Of a stretch of 64,000 nt of DNA, positions 23,621-36,230 are shown in pieces. The translations under genes were made by a program, and so were the position numbers. Below the pieces are notes generated by a model. The model did not search any database. It was not told where the DNA came from and saw nothing but the letters and a program-made list of their open reading frames with translations. How positions within the stretch are numbered: the first letter of the stretch is position 1; each line of letters begins with the position of its first letter. The DNA lies in the NCBI GenBank assembly GCA_036362985.1, contig JAYGXS010000008.1:17510006-17574005 (forward strand), written 5' to 3'. This DNA comes from Ligula intestinalis. Its lineage: Eukaryota > Platyhelminthes > Cestoda > Diphyllobothriidea > Diphyllobothriidae.

Positions 23621-23696
23621 AGCCTTGTAGCTCAATGATAGAGCATTGGCTGCGCAAAGACTACCCTGCTGTGTGGGTCCGCATCCCACCGAGGCT
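23621..23696 (+). repeat. tRNA-like SINE head (76 nt)
   Basis: Acceptor AGCCTTG pairs with CGAGGCT, the D-arm GCTC/GAGC and the T-arm GTGGG/CCCAC are intact, and A and B boxes are visible (TAGCTCAATGATAGAGCA; GGTCCGCATCCC). The anticodon arm pairs poorly and the region before the T arm is too long, so a SINE head or tRNA pseudogene is likelier than a working tRNA. Confidence 0.6.
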
Positions 23697-25289
23697 GTAC
23701 ATTTTTAACAATTGGGTTAATCATATTATCTAATATCTTAAAATTTCCATTCATAAAGTATCTTATCTTTTCACTTATGAATCCCAATTCTTATCTGTGC
23801 AACATGGTCCAGATTTTCTGTCACTTATTATGAACTATGTATGGCATTTTCTTGATAGAACGTAGATGGTGTTTACCATACACCAATTTTTGTTTGGAAT
23901 CCTTGAAAACAAGTGTAAAAACAGAGCGGCTACGAAATTATCTGGGGTCTGAAAGAGTTTTTAAGACCAAAATATACCCTATCTTCAAACATGAAATATT
24001 TATTAAAATTTATTTTCAAGGGAAGAAAATTTAGTTTTATTCGTGTATTCTACAAATTATATTACAATTTTAAAGAGCATCAAAACTCAATGGGAAAATA
24101 CTACGCTAACATTTTAGGTAAGTACTACGGAGCACAATTGCTCCAGGCGGTTAAGAGGAAGCTCGTTAAACACCTGGTATCCTAGAGCTACTGGAAAATC
24201 TCAGAATTATGCTAAGTTCCCAACTTAACCATATTTTCTAGTCGAAATCCAATTTCAAACATTCAGTTAATATATCATGAGAAGGTCAAGCAAAGTCATA
24301 TTGCAGTCTATTCACACTAACAGTGATGAAACTCTGATTATCAGGGAGTAAGTCAAAGGAAGGAAACACTTTCACCAGGAGATTTATTTGTGATCTAACC
24401 TTTTGCATAATTACGTCGTCCACCCCTCTTCGGGACCTGAACATACAGGCTCACGTCTCTCATAAACAATGCTCTTTTCCGTGTGCAAAGCCTGCCAATA
24501 TTGGCTGAGCCGCTGCGTATGGTTTGCACCTCACCATCACTTCTGTCACCGCGACCCTGCTCCCCGTTAACCGCCCATGGTGCTGCGTCTGCTTTTGCAT
24601 CGCCACTGTTTTTTTTTCACTCCCGCGCTCGTTGATCGCGGAGATATTTAGCGACCCCAACTGTTCATTCATGTTGGAAGACTTTGTATTATGTTACGTG
24701 TACCGTAAGTGTCCTTATTTCAGGGTGGAGGAGACATTCCCGCTTTACCTGGAAGCTGAGTTCACATGAACGGTAGCTGCTGACTAGCGATCAAGGACAC
24801 GAAGATGAACATTTCTGGATTACTGGCCATCCTCAGTCAGTAATGCACCAACCTCACGTTGCACACAGAAACACGAGTCAGTTGAGAGCCGGGCAACACT
24901 CCCACCATTGTACTGCTGACTTCCATCCTGAAATCAGGGTTAATCGTAATGCGCCTTTGTCATGTGATTAAGTACTCGCGATATCACCCGGTATGATACC
25001 AGCCTATTAAGGCACTGGCTGCACTGATCGACACTTTTTACATTGGTGGATGTGACGCTCACCAATCATTTACGGGACTGATTCTACCCGGCCTTCCTCG
25101 GAGCTCACTCATGAGTCCCGCCAGTAGCCACAAAGTGGCTGGTGTTATAGGCCGATAAACAGTACGGAAAAAACAATGGAGCCTGGCCTGGTACTTTTCC
25201 ACTTATTGACCCTCATCAGCAGGTCATATCTAATCACAAGTGCGTTAGTTTGTTAGACATCTAATCAACAGGTTGCGAGTACTAGTTTC

Positions 25290-25690
25290 TGATGACGCAT
25301 GGCCTGGAGTTAGCTATTACTGACTGAAAATGACTAATGAGGCAGAAATAGCCATTTCAGTCGCCTTTATCTTCGTCAATAATGTTTATGGGCCTATAAT
25401 CCTAACCACCATGCGGCTGCTGCGGCTGCTGCGGGTCGAATGCGTCCCCCTAACGATCGGTTATCATCCATCTCCAAAGGCTTATATTCCCGAATTAAAC
25501 CAGCAAGACAATGGGCCCGTATTTAAAGGGAATAGAGCGTTGGGCTTCTAATCCACGGGTCATGGAGTTGAGGTTGGATCTGATTAGCTGGTTGTGGATA
25601 ATAAGCCAGAAATAACTTTTACAGTCATATTTACCTTCCTTGGTAATGTTCATCGCCTTTCCGCTTCTACCGGCATGAGGTGAAAGAAAC
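25290..25690 (+). repeat. Two degraded GAGCCCC SINE copies in tandem
   Basis: GACTAATGAGGCAGAAATAG with CCATTTCAGTCGCCTTTATC (25330-25375) and AATAAGCCAGAAATAACTTT with ACAGTCATATTTACC (25600-25635) match the core of the family. A GGCTGCTGCGGCTGCTGCGG run lies at about 25414. Confidence 0.5.
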
Positions 25691-25979
25691 TGTAATGGTC
25701 GTGTGTGTGGTTTAGTTGTGACTTTGTTCCTCTGTGACGTCTTGATCAAAATACGTCGCAAGGGAACCGCATCTCGCTGACCTAAATTGCCTACCAGGGC
25801 TGACAATCAAATTTGTAGCGACTTTGAATTAGGCTGTGTTACACGGAAACGAAGGCAACATTCCCAGGGGAGAATAAGTGCGGGCAAAAACGCACCTAGT
25901 CCACTAGTGTGGGTAAAAGTCAAACACTCGCATGTTGTGCCAGAAACGCCTCGTCAGGATTTCCGCTGGGGCTGGGGTT

Positions 25980-26090
25980 GGGTGCGTGGGAGGAGAAGCG
26001 TAGGCGGAGAAGAAGGAGGAGGATGGGGAGCAGGAGGAAGAGCAGGGGGAGAGAAGGAGGATGATGAGGAGGAGGCAGAGGAAGTGGAAA
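25980..26090. repeat. GGAGGA-type purine-rich simple sequence
   Basis: An irregular purine tract such as GAAGAAGGAGGAGGATGGGG and GAGGATGATGAGGAGGAGGC. The open frames it creates on both strands are compositional. Confidence 0.7.
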
Positions 26091-26984
26091 GGTGTGCACG
26101 TTACACAGTACATATGGACATTTAATGAATTTCTATTGAAGCCGTCTCTATTGCCACGCTCACTAGACCGCCTTGCCTCCGATCGCGCGCAATGAGCGGT
26201 GGCTGCAGTGCTAAGACACTTGGCTAGAAAACCATTAGACATCTCGGCAACTATAGTTGAAGAAGAACGCCTCATATATTCCTAGTCCCAGCATTTTGTC
26301 CAACGGAAACGGTGGTTGTAGGGATATTATGGGTGGGGAATTAGGATAGGCAGTGAAATATACTTTACTAACTGCTATATGCATTTTTACTTTATTGTAC
26401 TTAGAAATATGTGATTAATTTATACCTCTAGATTTTCTTAATATGTATTATCGTTTAACGTATTGGGGAAAAACTGATTTTCAAAATGCAGGTTTCTTGA
26501 AACTCCTGAAAAATAGAAGTGGTGGTTAAGAGATCGTCTACTTCAACTTATCTGAGATTCAACTTATCTTTTTAGAGTTACATTAGTATAGTTTGCGACG
26601 CGAAGCGCTGTGCACACCTTTGAGTAACATGTGCAACAACTAACTACCAGCGGCCGCCGGAAACAAATTCAACTACATTTTTCTTGTTTTACACTAACTT
26701 GCACAAATTTCCTTCACTGCCTATCCTATTTCCCAAGCCCCGAAACCCCTATAACCACCGGTTCCGTAGGACAAAATGCTGGGACCAGCACTGCTTAAAA
26801 TACCTTTGCCGACAACTCGCTTAGTGCCTTCTTGATAGTGAGACGAAAATAAGCGATTCTCGCGGACTTCTCCAGCGCCAAACCCCACCTTCAAGTTAAG
26901 ACCCGCAACAAGCAGGCATACGGAAAATGAGTAGTGATGGAGGGCCGAAGGGTGAAGGGACCAGAAAGAAGGGATCTATAAGAA

Positions 26985-27075
26985 TGAGGAAAAGACGAAG
27001 AAGAAGAAGACGAAGACGAAGAAGAAGAAGAAGAAAGAAATAAAGAAATAAAGAAAATAATAAAGAAACAGAAGG
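26985..27075. repeat. GAA microsatellite
   Basis: GAAGAAGAAGACGAAGACGA and an AAGAAATAAAGAAA continuation. The minus frame gives serine or phenylalanine runs of no coding meaning. Confidence 0.75.
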
Positions 27076-27354
27076 GAATAATTATGCTGGTATTGGTGAT
27101 GGCTATCCTGCTTCTGGTGATCACTCGTTATTATTATGGGCGGTAAAATGGTGCTATAATAAAGCAACGGGAGAGGAAAAAGAAGGAAGCTGAAGACTGA
27201 GGTATGTTCAAAGAATATTGTTATGCTTTTTTTCCAACAAAGTAACGCATAGGTGGCCAGGGAGATACGAATGACTTCTAAAGCCGGCTAAACAGGACAC
27301 AGGAACGCGGACCGCCCAAAATGCCTGTGACAATGATTCGAAGCCCGGAGAAAT

Positions 27355-27555
27355 AAAGTTTAGGATTAGGGTGGGGTTCGGATTAAGTTTCGAGTTAGGT
27401 TTAAGGTTGGTGTTAAGGTCAGAGTTGAGGTTAGGCTCGGCATTACATTGAGGGCTAACGTTTGGGTTCGTTGTAACTATAGGGTTAAAGTTGAGGGCAT
27501 GGTTAGGATTAAAATTAAGGCCAAGGTTTAGGTTTATGCTAGGGTAAGTGCTAGG
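27355..27555. repeat. Degenerate TTAGGG-like array, about 190 bp
   Basis: Imperfect TTAGGTT, TTAGGAT, TTAAGG and TAGGGT units recur. The minus frame reads as an Asn/Leu/Pro-rich repeat peptide, an artefact of the hexamer. Confidence 0.65.
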
Positions 27556-28889
27556 GTGAAGGCAGAGGGGATATTTGCCCTTTCTGAGATGCACTGCAGT
27601 GCCACCTATTCTGAGTGAGCGAGGTGCTCCTATTTCCTTGTCCTTTTCAGATGACCACACAAGTCGTCCTTACTGTAAGAAGATTTGTAGACTTGCAACT
27701 TTGCTGTTTCGAATGAAATGACTCTTCTTTCCTCGTGTGGACATTATGACAGTGCAACAGGTCGATTCAATGACCAAATGCTAACTCATTATACACATCA
27801 AGTGCATTTGGACGCGACGAAAGATTTCGTGAACTCTGCCCAATGTGTTCACATACCAGAATAGCTTAGACGCCCGTTCTTCAACCCGAAAGGCGTATTT
27901 TGTGGGTATGGGCTGCGGAGGGAAACACTTTTCTACTAGATTTTTGACAGTACGCAAAGTTTCTAATTACCTAGCACCAAAGAATCGCAAAAGTAGCCTG
28001 CTATTCTTCCCATTATTTTCGAGATAGACATTATTTTAATTAAGCCCCCTTCCCAGGAACCAACACGGAAGAAAAATCTTTAAGAGTAATCTTCAGTAAA
28101 CGAAAAACATTTCATAGACTGCATTATATACAGTTAACAGTGACTTGACCGTAAGCGCGCATCTTTGATGGGCAGTAGTGAAAGAAGAATGGGTGATTTC
28201 ATCAACCTCTACTTCTGATTCTGACCCCGAAAGGCTGTGTTTTGGCCGCTAAAGCAATATGAGAAGATTTTAGCCATTCTGAACTTGAGGCACCCTCCCA
28301 AATAATAAGAGGACGCCGATGGAGACTATAATATTCTGCGCTGCGGAACGATTGGATAATGCTAGACCAAATTGGCGTCCAAACGAGAACACACTTCCGG
28401 CGCTATCTGCGAGAATGTATGTCTCGGCAGATAGTGCAGCAGCAATCAGGGCGCCTTCAGCGACTGCAGCCTGTCTGCATCGGCCCTGCCAATTTGGCCA
28501 ACTCTGGCTGAATACCAGACTGCGTACTTGGTACGCATGTTCAAGTAAGCGTGGTGTTTCCGCTTGCGCCCGAGTTGGGATGACTACAGGTGTGCTGACC
28601 TGACGTTAAACAGCGTTTAGCAATTTTAAGGCCGCATTGGCGTACTGTTGAGTAGCGGTTATAAGAGGCAGATTTTTTACTTTCGAATGAACTTGAAAAC
28701 GGGCATCTCAAGAAGTATAATTTGATCGAAAAAGATTCTTTGGAAAACGGGAAACGAAATTGATTGTAAATTTTCGACGCTGGCACCCCAGGTAGCCGTC
28801 GGAATTGAGGGAAATGTGAAAAAAAACGTTGCGAATTGTTAAACATGCCAAAAAATCGATAGTGATTCGTTATCCATGGTCAATAGTAG

Positions 28890-29330
28890 GCTATGGTGGG
28901 TGGCACTTTTTGAAGGCCTTTTGAAGATTTATGCACATTGAATCCAAATCAAAATGCTTATTGACAGAGAAAATGATAGAGAAAATGGCTTCTAAAAATT
29001 CGCGGCCTTTCTTATTTGGATGGGAACATACTGCGTAAATTTGGTCCCATGCAAACCTGTGCCCAGTTTCAAGCGAATGCATTGCGACTTCGGACATGTG
29101 GTCACGCCTCTTTACCGCTAATTGATATTCATGCATGCGCGTAGAGGCGGACCTTTTTGTTTTTTCACAATAAATTGCATCGTAGTCGCCGCAAGGAATT
29201 TGGTAAGTGACCGCTTTTCTGTCCAAATAGCCAGCCCTATCCTTAAGGGGTACAAGTTGGCTTGTGCGCTACATGGATCTGGTACTTCCTCAGGTGTCTT
29301 TCAATGAGTTTAGACACGTTTGTAATACAT
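28890..29330 (-). mobile_element. Penelope-like element fragment, GIY-YIG end
   Basis: On the minus strand the frame contains VTYQIPCGDYDAIYCEKTKR, then MHEYQLAVKRRDHMSEVAMH and SLETGHRFAWDQIY. This matches the GIY-YIG endonuclease end of Penelope-like elements ('Y-IPCG-C---YIGETKR'). The expected YIG is degraded to YCE. Upstream, KLIERHLRKYQIHVAHKPT belongs to the same ORF in a shifted frame. The element is truncated and inactive. Confidence 0.8.
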
Positions 29331-30591
29331 TAAGTGTCCGCCAACCTCTCGGATTGGGTGCACTACAGAAGCTGGGAGTTTGCTGTTCCTGTGGCGTTAA
29401 CCATTTCATTCTTGACATTAGCTGATATTAACAGAGTGGTCTTTGTGAATTTGCCGTCTTCGTAGCAAACTCACGGTCCACGTTTCCTCTGGTCTTAGTT
29501 TTCGCCTCACTATTGTTTTGACTTTCGCTTCCGCGATCTATTACCCCTGCCTTCTGTGGTCCTGTCGGCTGAAGTGGGTTGGTGGGGTCTGGTTGGCGGA
29601 ATTTTATCTCATGAAAATTTTTAGCAATTCCGTTATTTCACGTTACGATACCACGCCCCCTCACCATGCGGTAATTACAGTAGATTGTATACCTGATAAA
29701 ATTTTATGATCAAATTTTGAGAGGAGGATTTAACACAAACTTAGGATTGTTTATTTTGTTCATTGAGTTGACTTGAGGCGCAAAATGCTGTTTACTAGAA
29801 AATAGCTAAGTTCAGATGGGCAAACTGGGGAGGGTGGGGGGGGGCAAAATGGGCAAAATGAGGCCAAATCCATGGTTTGTTATTATCCAAGGAATTTCCT
29901 TCTTGTATATGCATGTTGTACTATAAAAGAACATACTAAAAGACTGGCAACTTTTAATTATCTGTTTTCAAAGAACAGAAAATTTTGTTTTGCGCTCATG
30001 AAATGGAGGTCAATACAATGTCGAGAAAAGAAGGAAGGATTAAATTTTTTTAAACTTTTTTGCAAATCTGCTGTCTTGTGCCACAAAATTAAATACTAAA
30101 CGTATGAAGCTGTAATTTCTTGATCACACCGTAAATAACGGCCATAAACAAGCATGTATATATAAACACCAGAGACATTCCTTCACCTTTCTCTTAAGGA
30201 GCGTATGCGAACGATGTTTGAGTAATTTCTTTCTGCGGTCAACTTTCAGAAGATGGAAAAAATTGAAGCAGATAGAGTGCCGCACGAGTCCTTAGCAAGT
30301 GCTTTCAGTGTAAGTAAGGTCACTCTTGGCGCATTATTAATGACAGAACTATGCCCAGAAATAAGCAGGGAGGACGAAAGCAGTCCACAAGTAAGCAAGA
30401 CGACGATTTCATTTGTCAAACACTAAAAGGATATCATTATATGCTTACTAAGACTATTCAGATGGAACATCTAACAATTTCTCTATGGAACTTATGAATA
30501 AAAAGATGCAGGAATTTAAATTGAATCAGGAAAAGGCTACAATCAAGTCGACTTTAAGAGAACGTGTTCTTTTTGCGAAAAAGTACTCTGA

Positions 30592-30783
30592 TTACCGGCC
30601 CTTATTCTGGATAAGAACATGTGCGAGTTCGACCACCATAATCGGTGATGTCCACCGTTTGCCCGAGAGCAGGGATGGTGACTGCGGCCGATTATAGTGA
30701 AAGTAGACGTACCGCTGTCTAACCCACTCTAAACCGTCATCATCTTTGTTCAGTGACAAGACATAGTCAAGACGACCGAGCAA
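30592..30783 (-). mobile_element. Possible Ty3/gypsy integrase C-terminal remnant
   Basis: The minus frame contains RQRYVYFHYNRPQ and KRWTSPIMVVELAHVLIQN. This recalls the end of gypsy integrases, where 'GD-VYL--P-P...K-W-GP--V' is common. The match is short and from memory only. Confidence 0.35.
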
Positions 30784-31259
30784 GAATCAGGCGTAAGCTG
30801 TTTTGTCCAGCCAGAAATGCCTGCTAACTTAATATTTTGTGACAGTAGACTTTGCACGGGTACTACTGCACTGTCTATGCTCACTCACCTATAGTAGGTT
30901 TCTAGCCTGATTCTCAGAAGCCAGGGCTCTTTCTGCTAACAACAACTACTGCTCTTTCTAATATTACTATTAGGGTGCAATTGAGGAATATGTTCACTGG
31001 TACTTTTTCAGTCTGTATTTTTTAAAGCAGAAGTGACGCTGGTTAAAGTTAGTACAGGGTTCATATCTCCTCAATCTTAGCAGGAGGTGTAGTAGTACTG
31101 GTGCTAGCACTGATGCCACCATTTTTCAGCGTTGACGCTGACAAGGCCTTCGTTAGGGCTCACATCCCCTTGTTCTCAACATAGAAAGTGAATCTGGATT
31201 TAACTATGTCGGGTAAGTTCATGCTTGAGGTCCTGCGCAAAGCTGTGCTTCCCTTGGCT

Positions 31260-31590
31260 TCCGTAATCTCAACTCGATCCCTCGAGCTGTATGGACTAAG
31301 ATGCTGCTGCTATAGGTGCGTGCTTATGATAGAAGTGCTAATTCTAGCAACTATGCTTACTGAGGCTAGTAGATAGTATGCTATAACTACTGCCTGTGTA
31401 TCCTCTTTTAAGGAGACGCACCCAGTATGCACTCCCCTATCTGTGTGAGGTAAAAAAGTGATTAGCATTTGGATAATAATAGAGTTATGTATATAAAAAA
31501 GCTGCATGTGCCTTGGTTTTCGCATTTTCAACTCGATCCATCGAGCTGTATCTATAGCTGCTGTCCTAGATGCGTGCTTTTGCCAGTCTC
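31260..31590 (+). repeat. Diverged direct repeat, 261 bp apart
   Basis: TCTCAACTCGATCCCTCGAG at 31267 and TTTCAACTCGATCCATCGAG at 31527 are both followed by CTGTAT, then 'GCTGCTG', and 'AGGTGCGTGCTTATG' or 'AGATGCGTGCTTTTG'. Confidence 0.6.
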
Positions 31591-31729
31591 AGTCTCAACA
31601 AGAAGTGTAATAGTACTTACGCGCATTAAGCATCTGTTGTGTCGGTGTATCACCCTGGTTTGTTCCAAACCTGTACATGTTGGCCGTAGAGCTGGTTGGC
31701 GTTCCCGGTTGTTTTGTGCCTTGACTGTT

Positions 31730-32059
31730 TCATGATAAGAACGTCTTTAACACCAAATAGTGGATAGCCATATTTATGTGCCAGTTTACTGAATAGTCGG
31801 TCGACACCCAAGCTTCTATAATCTGCCCGGATGTATCATCATCAGCTGGGCCCACAATTTTAACTGCGTCATAGTTGAAGACGTGCCCCATCACTGCAGC
31901 ATGGGTTGCTACCTCCGAAGTTGGATATAACTTTCTTACAGCCAGTTGATTCTCACGCATCAGCGTTTGTAGCTGTCGGTCGGCTTCCCCAATATATTTG
32001 CACATCCCACAACTGCACTGAAGTCTATAGACAACTCCTGAACATAAATTTCCTGGCAT
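31730..32059 (-). mobile_element. Penelope-like element fragment, GIY-YIG end
   Basis: The minus frame reads VVYRLQCSCGMCKYIGEADR, then QLQTLMRENQLAVRKLYP and SEVATHAAVMGHVFNYDAVK. It aligns with the flatworm Penelope GIY-YIG domain and keeps YIGE. The 110 codons are uninterrupted and run to the C-terminus (VNWHINMAIHYLVLKTFLS). No RT part was found next to it, so it is a 5'-truncated copy. Confidence 0.85.
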
Positions 32060-32235
32060 CTTCTCCTCCTGCCCCTCTCACTGTGTTAACTTTTACGTGT
32101 TTTTGCCTGTTTGTTGCCATCCCTACGACTAAGGTTTTGGCAGTGGCAAACAAATTTGCCATATTCTGGCCTGTTGTGGCGCATCACAAGAACACATTAC
32201 TTTTGTGGCAAGCACCAATGTAGTTCTACTGAAAT

Positions 32236-32500
32236 GTGGTCTGGCCAATCATCGCCCTGTGGCTGACTCATACATGCCGGCGCTGTACACGACCCCGCGT
32301 TCTCACACTTCGAACACCGTTCCCCTCACGGGTGGTTGTGCATTCATCCGACTGTCAATTTTCTCTAACCTATTCTCCACAGAATGCACTATTCCTCCTA
32401 CCTAGCGTCTCAATTCCTCTTTTCCCGCACGGAACCGGGCCTGAAGACCACAGTGGCACAGGTCGTACGAATAAAATCAAGCCACTTTAATGGGGATCGC
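32236..32500 (+). repeat. Dispersed repeat R1
   Basis: It begins GGTCTGGCCAATCATCGCCC and runs through TCTCCACAGAATGCACTATT to GGGCCTGAAGACCACAGTGG and CAAGCCACTTTAATG. It lies about 80 bp inside the intron from the donor at 32578. Confidence 0.7.
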
Positions 32501-32578
32501 CGTCCCGGCAAAATACTCCTGTTTCCTAGGCGTGCCTATGGTGGATTAAGAATGCGCGCAGATAGTTCATTAACCTAC

Positions 32579-32946
32579 CTGACTGAGGCGTTGGTTCCAG
32601 GCACGCAGTTGGGTGGCCTCACTGCCGCGACGTGGGGTGCCAGAGGCGAAAACATTGGTCGCCGTATCGGAGCTGGAACGCAACCAATCAGAAGAGCCGC
32701 CGCAGCCTCCAGCGGCAGCGGTGGAACCCTCTGCGGACACGGCTGTGAACAGGGCTGCCCCGAGACCACCAGCCCCCTCGCCGGAGGGCGGCACCAACAG
32801 ACAGCTGGTGGGGGCCGTGTCGTGCAGGGAGGAGTGGAGGAGGGCCTTAAAGCTCCTCACATCTTCCACCGTTACGCTGTTAGGATGCTGAGCCAGAAAG
32901 GAGGAAACAAGGTGCTCGCAGCAGCACTGGCTGCCGATTCTGGAGT
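32579..32946 (-). CDS. SIK: SIK-like kinase gene, internal exon (tail region)
   Basis: 368 nt that complete a split Asp codon (G + AC) and then give 122 codons, ending RAWNQRLSQ before GTAGGT. The acceptor is TTGTGTTGTAG on the minus strand. Residues near the start (SRIGSQCCCEHLVSSFLAQ) may form a small helical unit with a Cys-rich turn. The middle is Gly/Ala/Ser-rich (EGSTAAAGGCGGSS) and unstructured. In-phase joining with the exon ending at 36369 supports it. The antisense strand is also open over 198 codons because of GC-rich composition; I treat that as a shadow. Confidence 0.68.
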
Positions 32947-34449
32947 CTACAACACAAGCACGGGTGGGGGGTATGAGTAACGATGTATAATATATAACAC
33001 TAAGGAAACCAACAACGCCAGAATTCCGCAGCACGGGACCAGTGGTAGGGGGGGTAAGATGGGTGGGGCATTACGGGCAAGCGGGAGAGAAAGAAGAAAT
33101 ATAGCAAACAACAACAGGAAATGGAAGATAAAATTATAAAAAACTAATATGAAGCAACGAAAAAGCGCACGATTATTGAAGAATTAATAAAAAGCCATTT
33201 GTGACAAATCAGAGGTAATTGGAAAACTGCCTATGGGTAGTTGGTAGCGAATGAGGAATGCAGCCAATAGGAAGCAGCAATGTCAAGCGGAAACCCCAAA
33301 TGGTCAGTTTTATTTGAGTAATATGGTGTTACCTATAATAGACTATTACCGGGCTATGTGATGACTGTATAAATACTTGGGTTTTCAGTACCTTTATTCC
33401 TTTTTATAGAATTTCCTTTGAGTCAAATTATTTTAAAGCCATCGCCATTTGATCGCAGCCTGTCCCACAATTAGAAGGCCATTTGCTGCTAGCTTAAATT
33501 TTTGCTATTTCGCGTAGATTGAGCAGATTTGTTTTGGATTTAAACGGGGTATTGTCATAAAACGGCCTACTGAACTGCTGTTTAATATGAATGGTCAAAC
33601 AATGTGCCTTCTTGAAATACCTGGCACCGATGACTTCAAGGTTACTTTAGAATTTAAACACAACATTTATTCTGTTTTAAATCACGCTTTCAAATTCCGA
33701 TTCACTAAAGGCATCCGACGCCTTCTTGATAGCTTCGTTCGGCCGATCCTTTGATTAGCAAGTTGCTGTGTTCACATTAGGCTAATGGTTTCAATAGATT
33801 CATAACGGAGTTACTGCATGGCTGACACTCAGAAATGAGCAGGTCATTGACTCAACCGGGTTGACTTAGTGGTTAATACTCTGGACGTCTTATTAAAGTA
33901 ACATATGTCTATCGCTGACAACACACAGAGGAACGCAGCTGCATTACGTCACATTATAATAGTGACGCACCCATATGTTGAGCATTCTTTTTACTTGATA
34001 AGTAAGGACCTAATATGCGTAGCAACCTTATTATTAGTCTGTAGTTGGCTTCATATGTGAGTGGTAAGTGTTTGGGTCAGAGTTAGTTTTATTTGAAAAT
34101 GCGCGATATTGTTAGGGTTGGAGCCAGTTTACTACAGCACACCCTTATTTGAATTGTGCACTGCCTCGTGAACTGAATAGACTTATAAAAACAACCTGTT
34201 TTTTTTACCATTTCCCCAATTTTTCCTACTTTCTGATATTTTCTCCACCTATACTGCCCATCATGACAACCGTTTCTCTATTGCAGAGGAGCTCGCATGC
34301 TGGTCTGCTCAGTAATAACATATTAGCTCCTTACCGCTTGATGTGATGTTTAAAAATTCTGCGATAAAAAAAACCATGTTTGCCATATTAGTTATCATTT
34401 TGAGCACTCTTATGAGAAAGACGCACCAATCTACCAGTGACCGTTGAAC

Positions 34450-34740
34450 CTAATCTGGCCTGGCCAATCATCTCCCTTAGGCTGACTCCTCCATTTCCTC
34501 ACTGAAGGTACTTTCACGACGTCCGAACTCTCACACTTCGGGCGCCGTGCCCCCGGCTGCGGATGTGCGCTCGAAAGGCTGCCAACTTCCTCCACACTAT
34601 TCCTACTTATTGTTTCACAGCCTGCACTTTTCCTACCACTTGGTGTCCCACTTCTTCTCTTCCCCCATAGACACGGGCCTGAAAATCGCAGTAGCTAGGG
34701 GCATCCCTGTTGATTTAAGCCACCGCGGTATACTTGTATG
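34450..34740 (+). repeat. Dispersed repeat R1, nearly full
   Basis: It starts CCTAATCTGGCCTGGCCAAT and contains CTCACACTTCGGGCGCC, CACTTGGTGTCCCACTTCTT, GGGCCTGAAAATCGCAGTAG and TTTAAGCCACCGCGGTATA. It aligns along its length with 55070-55345. Confidence 0.75.
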
Positions 34741-35439
34741 AGCAGGAATCAATGGCTCAGTTACGCCTTTGCACAGTTAACTTACGTCTCGCTACCTGAC
34801 CTATAGGCGCCCTTGACATAACGCACTGTCCCTACAAGTTCAAAAGACACTGTGGTTATAGACTTTTTTCCAAATTACAGGTGTCTAATGAGTGTCATTA
34901 GACAGCAAACGTTGTCTGTAAAATCGCCTAAAGTTCTTCGAATTCATGGATGAGTTCATATTCGTCTCATTTGTCTTCCACAAGGTTGGTTTGCCGATCT
35001 CTACGGAGTTTAGATAACTACAGACGCTTCCTTCCACACCGGTTAACCTTGTGTACCTTCTATGCTCGCACTATAAACGCACCATGTGTATCATTGTAAG
35101 AAGATGAGTTAAAAGGCTTTTCGGGAAGCATGTATGTGTCTATGAACCCTAAAGAGCAGTTTGTTACAGTACGCAAGGTTGACTGGCCCACGTTGACCCT
35201 ACTTCCTCTTCATCTGGATGTCCAATCTTTTTTGCATACAACGAAGGCTTTCTTGTGTCTGAATCGAATGAAATTACCCTAAGACAGTATGCATCATCGC
35301 TTCATCACCCTCGTGTCAACAGACGTTCTCACATATAACTTTAGTCAACCTAACGATATTACAGACGGATAGACGAGTGAGGTGGTTCACGCTTTCTGGC
35401 AAGGAGTCGAGTTGATTCCGTGAGTGCAGAAGAAGGGCT

Positions 35440-35720
35440 GCGATAATCACACCTCATTTTATTCGTGTTTTTGGTGAACTTCTGTCCCTAATTAAGACTA
35501 GAATCTGATCCCCTTGATCCCCCTTGATCCTTTTACACCTCTCCCCCCTCTCTCCCCCTTGTTACTACTGATTGGTTTTGCCTAAAACTTTCGTTAACTC
35601 TACCCTCCCTTATATTACTGTATTGCCTGATGATGAATTAATCGAAAACGTTCGTTCGCTTAACTTGACTTCCTCAATGCTTACATGGGTATCATCGCTG
35701 AAACTTCTGTTATATTTCCT
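35440..35720 (+). repeat. Penelope-like 3' tail, family shared with 51960-52170
   Basis: 'GACTA-AATC-GA-CCCTTGATC', 'CACCT-TCCC', 'ACT--TGATTGG' and 'GCTTACA-GGGTATC-TCG' occur in the same order in both copies. The motif CTGATGATGAATTAATCGAA is typical of Penelope-like tails. The copy at 51960 follows a recognisable Penelope RT, which supports the assignment. Confidence 0.65.
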
Positions 35721-35955
35721 TCCTTATTTGCAGAGTGCGTACCACTTACTACAGTTAGTAGCAGCTCAGAACACGATTGATTACTACCAAAAATGGCAAG
35801 CCCTTGGACACCTATTCCTGTGTCCGAAGGTATCGATCAGTAAGACTCGGCGAGAGCAAGGGAAGATGGGAAAAGCGAACCTCCAGCGTGGAGCGTTCAA
35901 TATGAAATCCTAACCAAGAAAAAAGGTCACGTGTGTCAGTCCATGATCAGTGCTG

Positions 35956-36230
35956 CTACGCTGACTTATCTCGCTTTTGCCTGCCAAGCCTTTTGTTCCA
36001 ATGCAAACTCCCCCTCAGGCTCCTGGTCAATCCGCTGTGGAGCCGCCCGCACTGTACTTTTGTCCGCCTCCCGCTCTCGGGTGGTTCGAAGCCAATCAGT
36101 GTGTACCATTTCACTGATTGCAGCAGAGGACATGCCCTGAGGTCCTGTAATCCCACGTGCGGACACATCAACTACCTTAATAAGACTGCGATTAACATCT
36201 GCTCTTGAGAAGTTTCTCTCTCGAAGCAAA
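35956..36230 (-). other. Unclassified open frame, about 87 codons
   Basis: The minus frame reads LRERNFSRADVNRSLIKVVD then SARGITGPQGMSSAAISEM and QEPEGEFALEQKAWQAKA. It looks protein-like but matches no family I know and has no convincing GT donor at its end. It could be a retroelement scrap or an unused exon of the host gene. Confidence 0.25.

Larger units (their letters stand above)
23097..32578 (-). other. Last intron, 9.5 kb, filled with repeats
   Basis: The donor is GTAGGT at 32578 and the acceptor AG at 23098-23097. Recognised contents are listed separately. Between them are AT-rich stretches (23700-24400), an unexplained segment at 28319-28610 and a GC-poor stretch at 29500-30500 in which I see nothing. 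Confidence 0.55.

Noticed and set aside
23621..23696. Functional tRNA gene
   Set aside because: The acceptor, D and T stems pair, but the anticodon arm does not and there are extra bases before the T arm. Similar heads occur in SINE copies elsewhere in the window.
25787..26275. Overlapping plus and minus frames of about 110-120 codons
   Set aside because: Both are products of a purine-rich simple repeat; they show poly-Glu/Gly on one strand and poly-Ser/Pro on the other.
27208..27660. 150-codon Asn/Leu/Pro-rich protein
   Set aside because: The peptide repeat is a translation of degenerate TTAGGG-like hexamers.
32384..32980. 198-codon plus-strand frame
   Set aside because: It overlaps the SIK exon at 32579-32946 on the opposite strand. 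The exon has splice sites and matching phase; the antisense frame is explained by GC-rich codon composition and begins in repeat R1.
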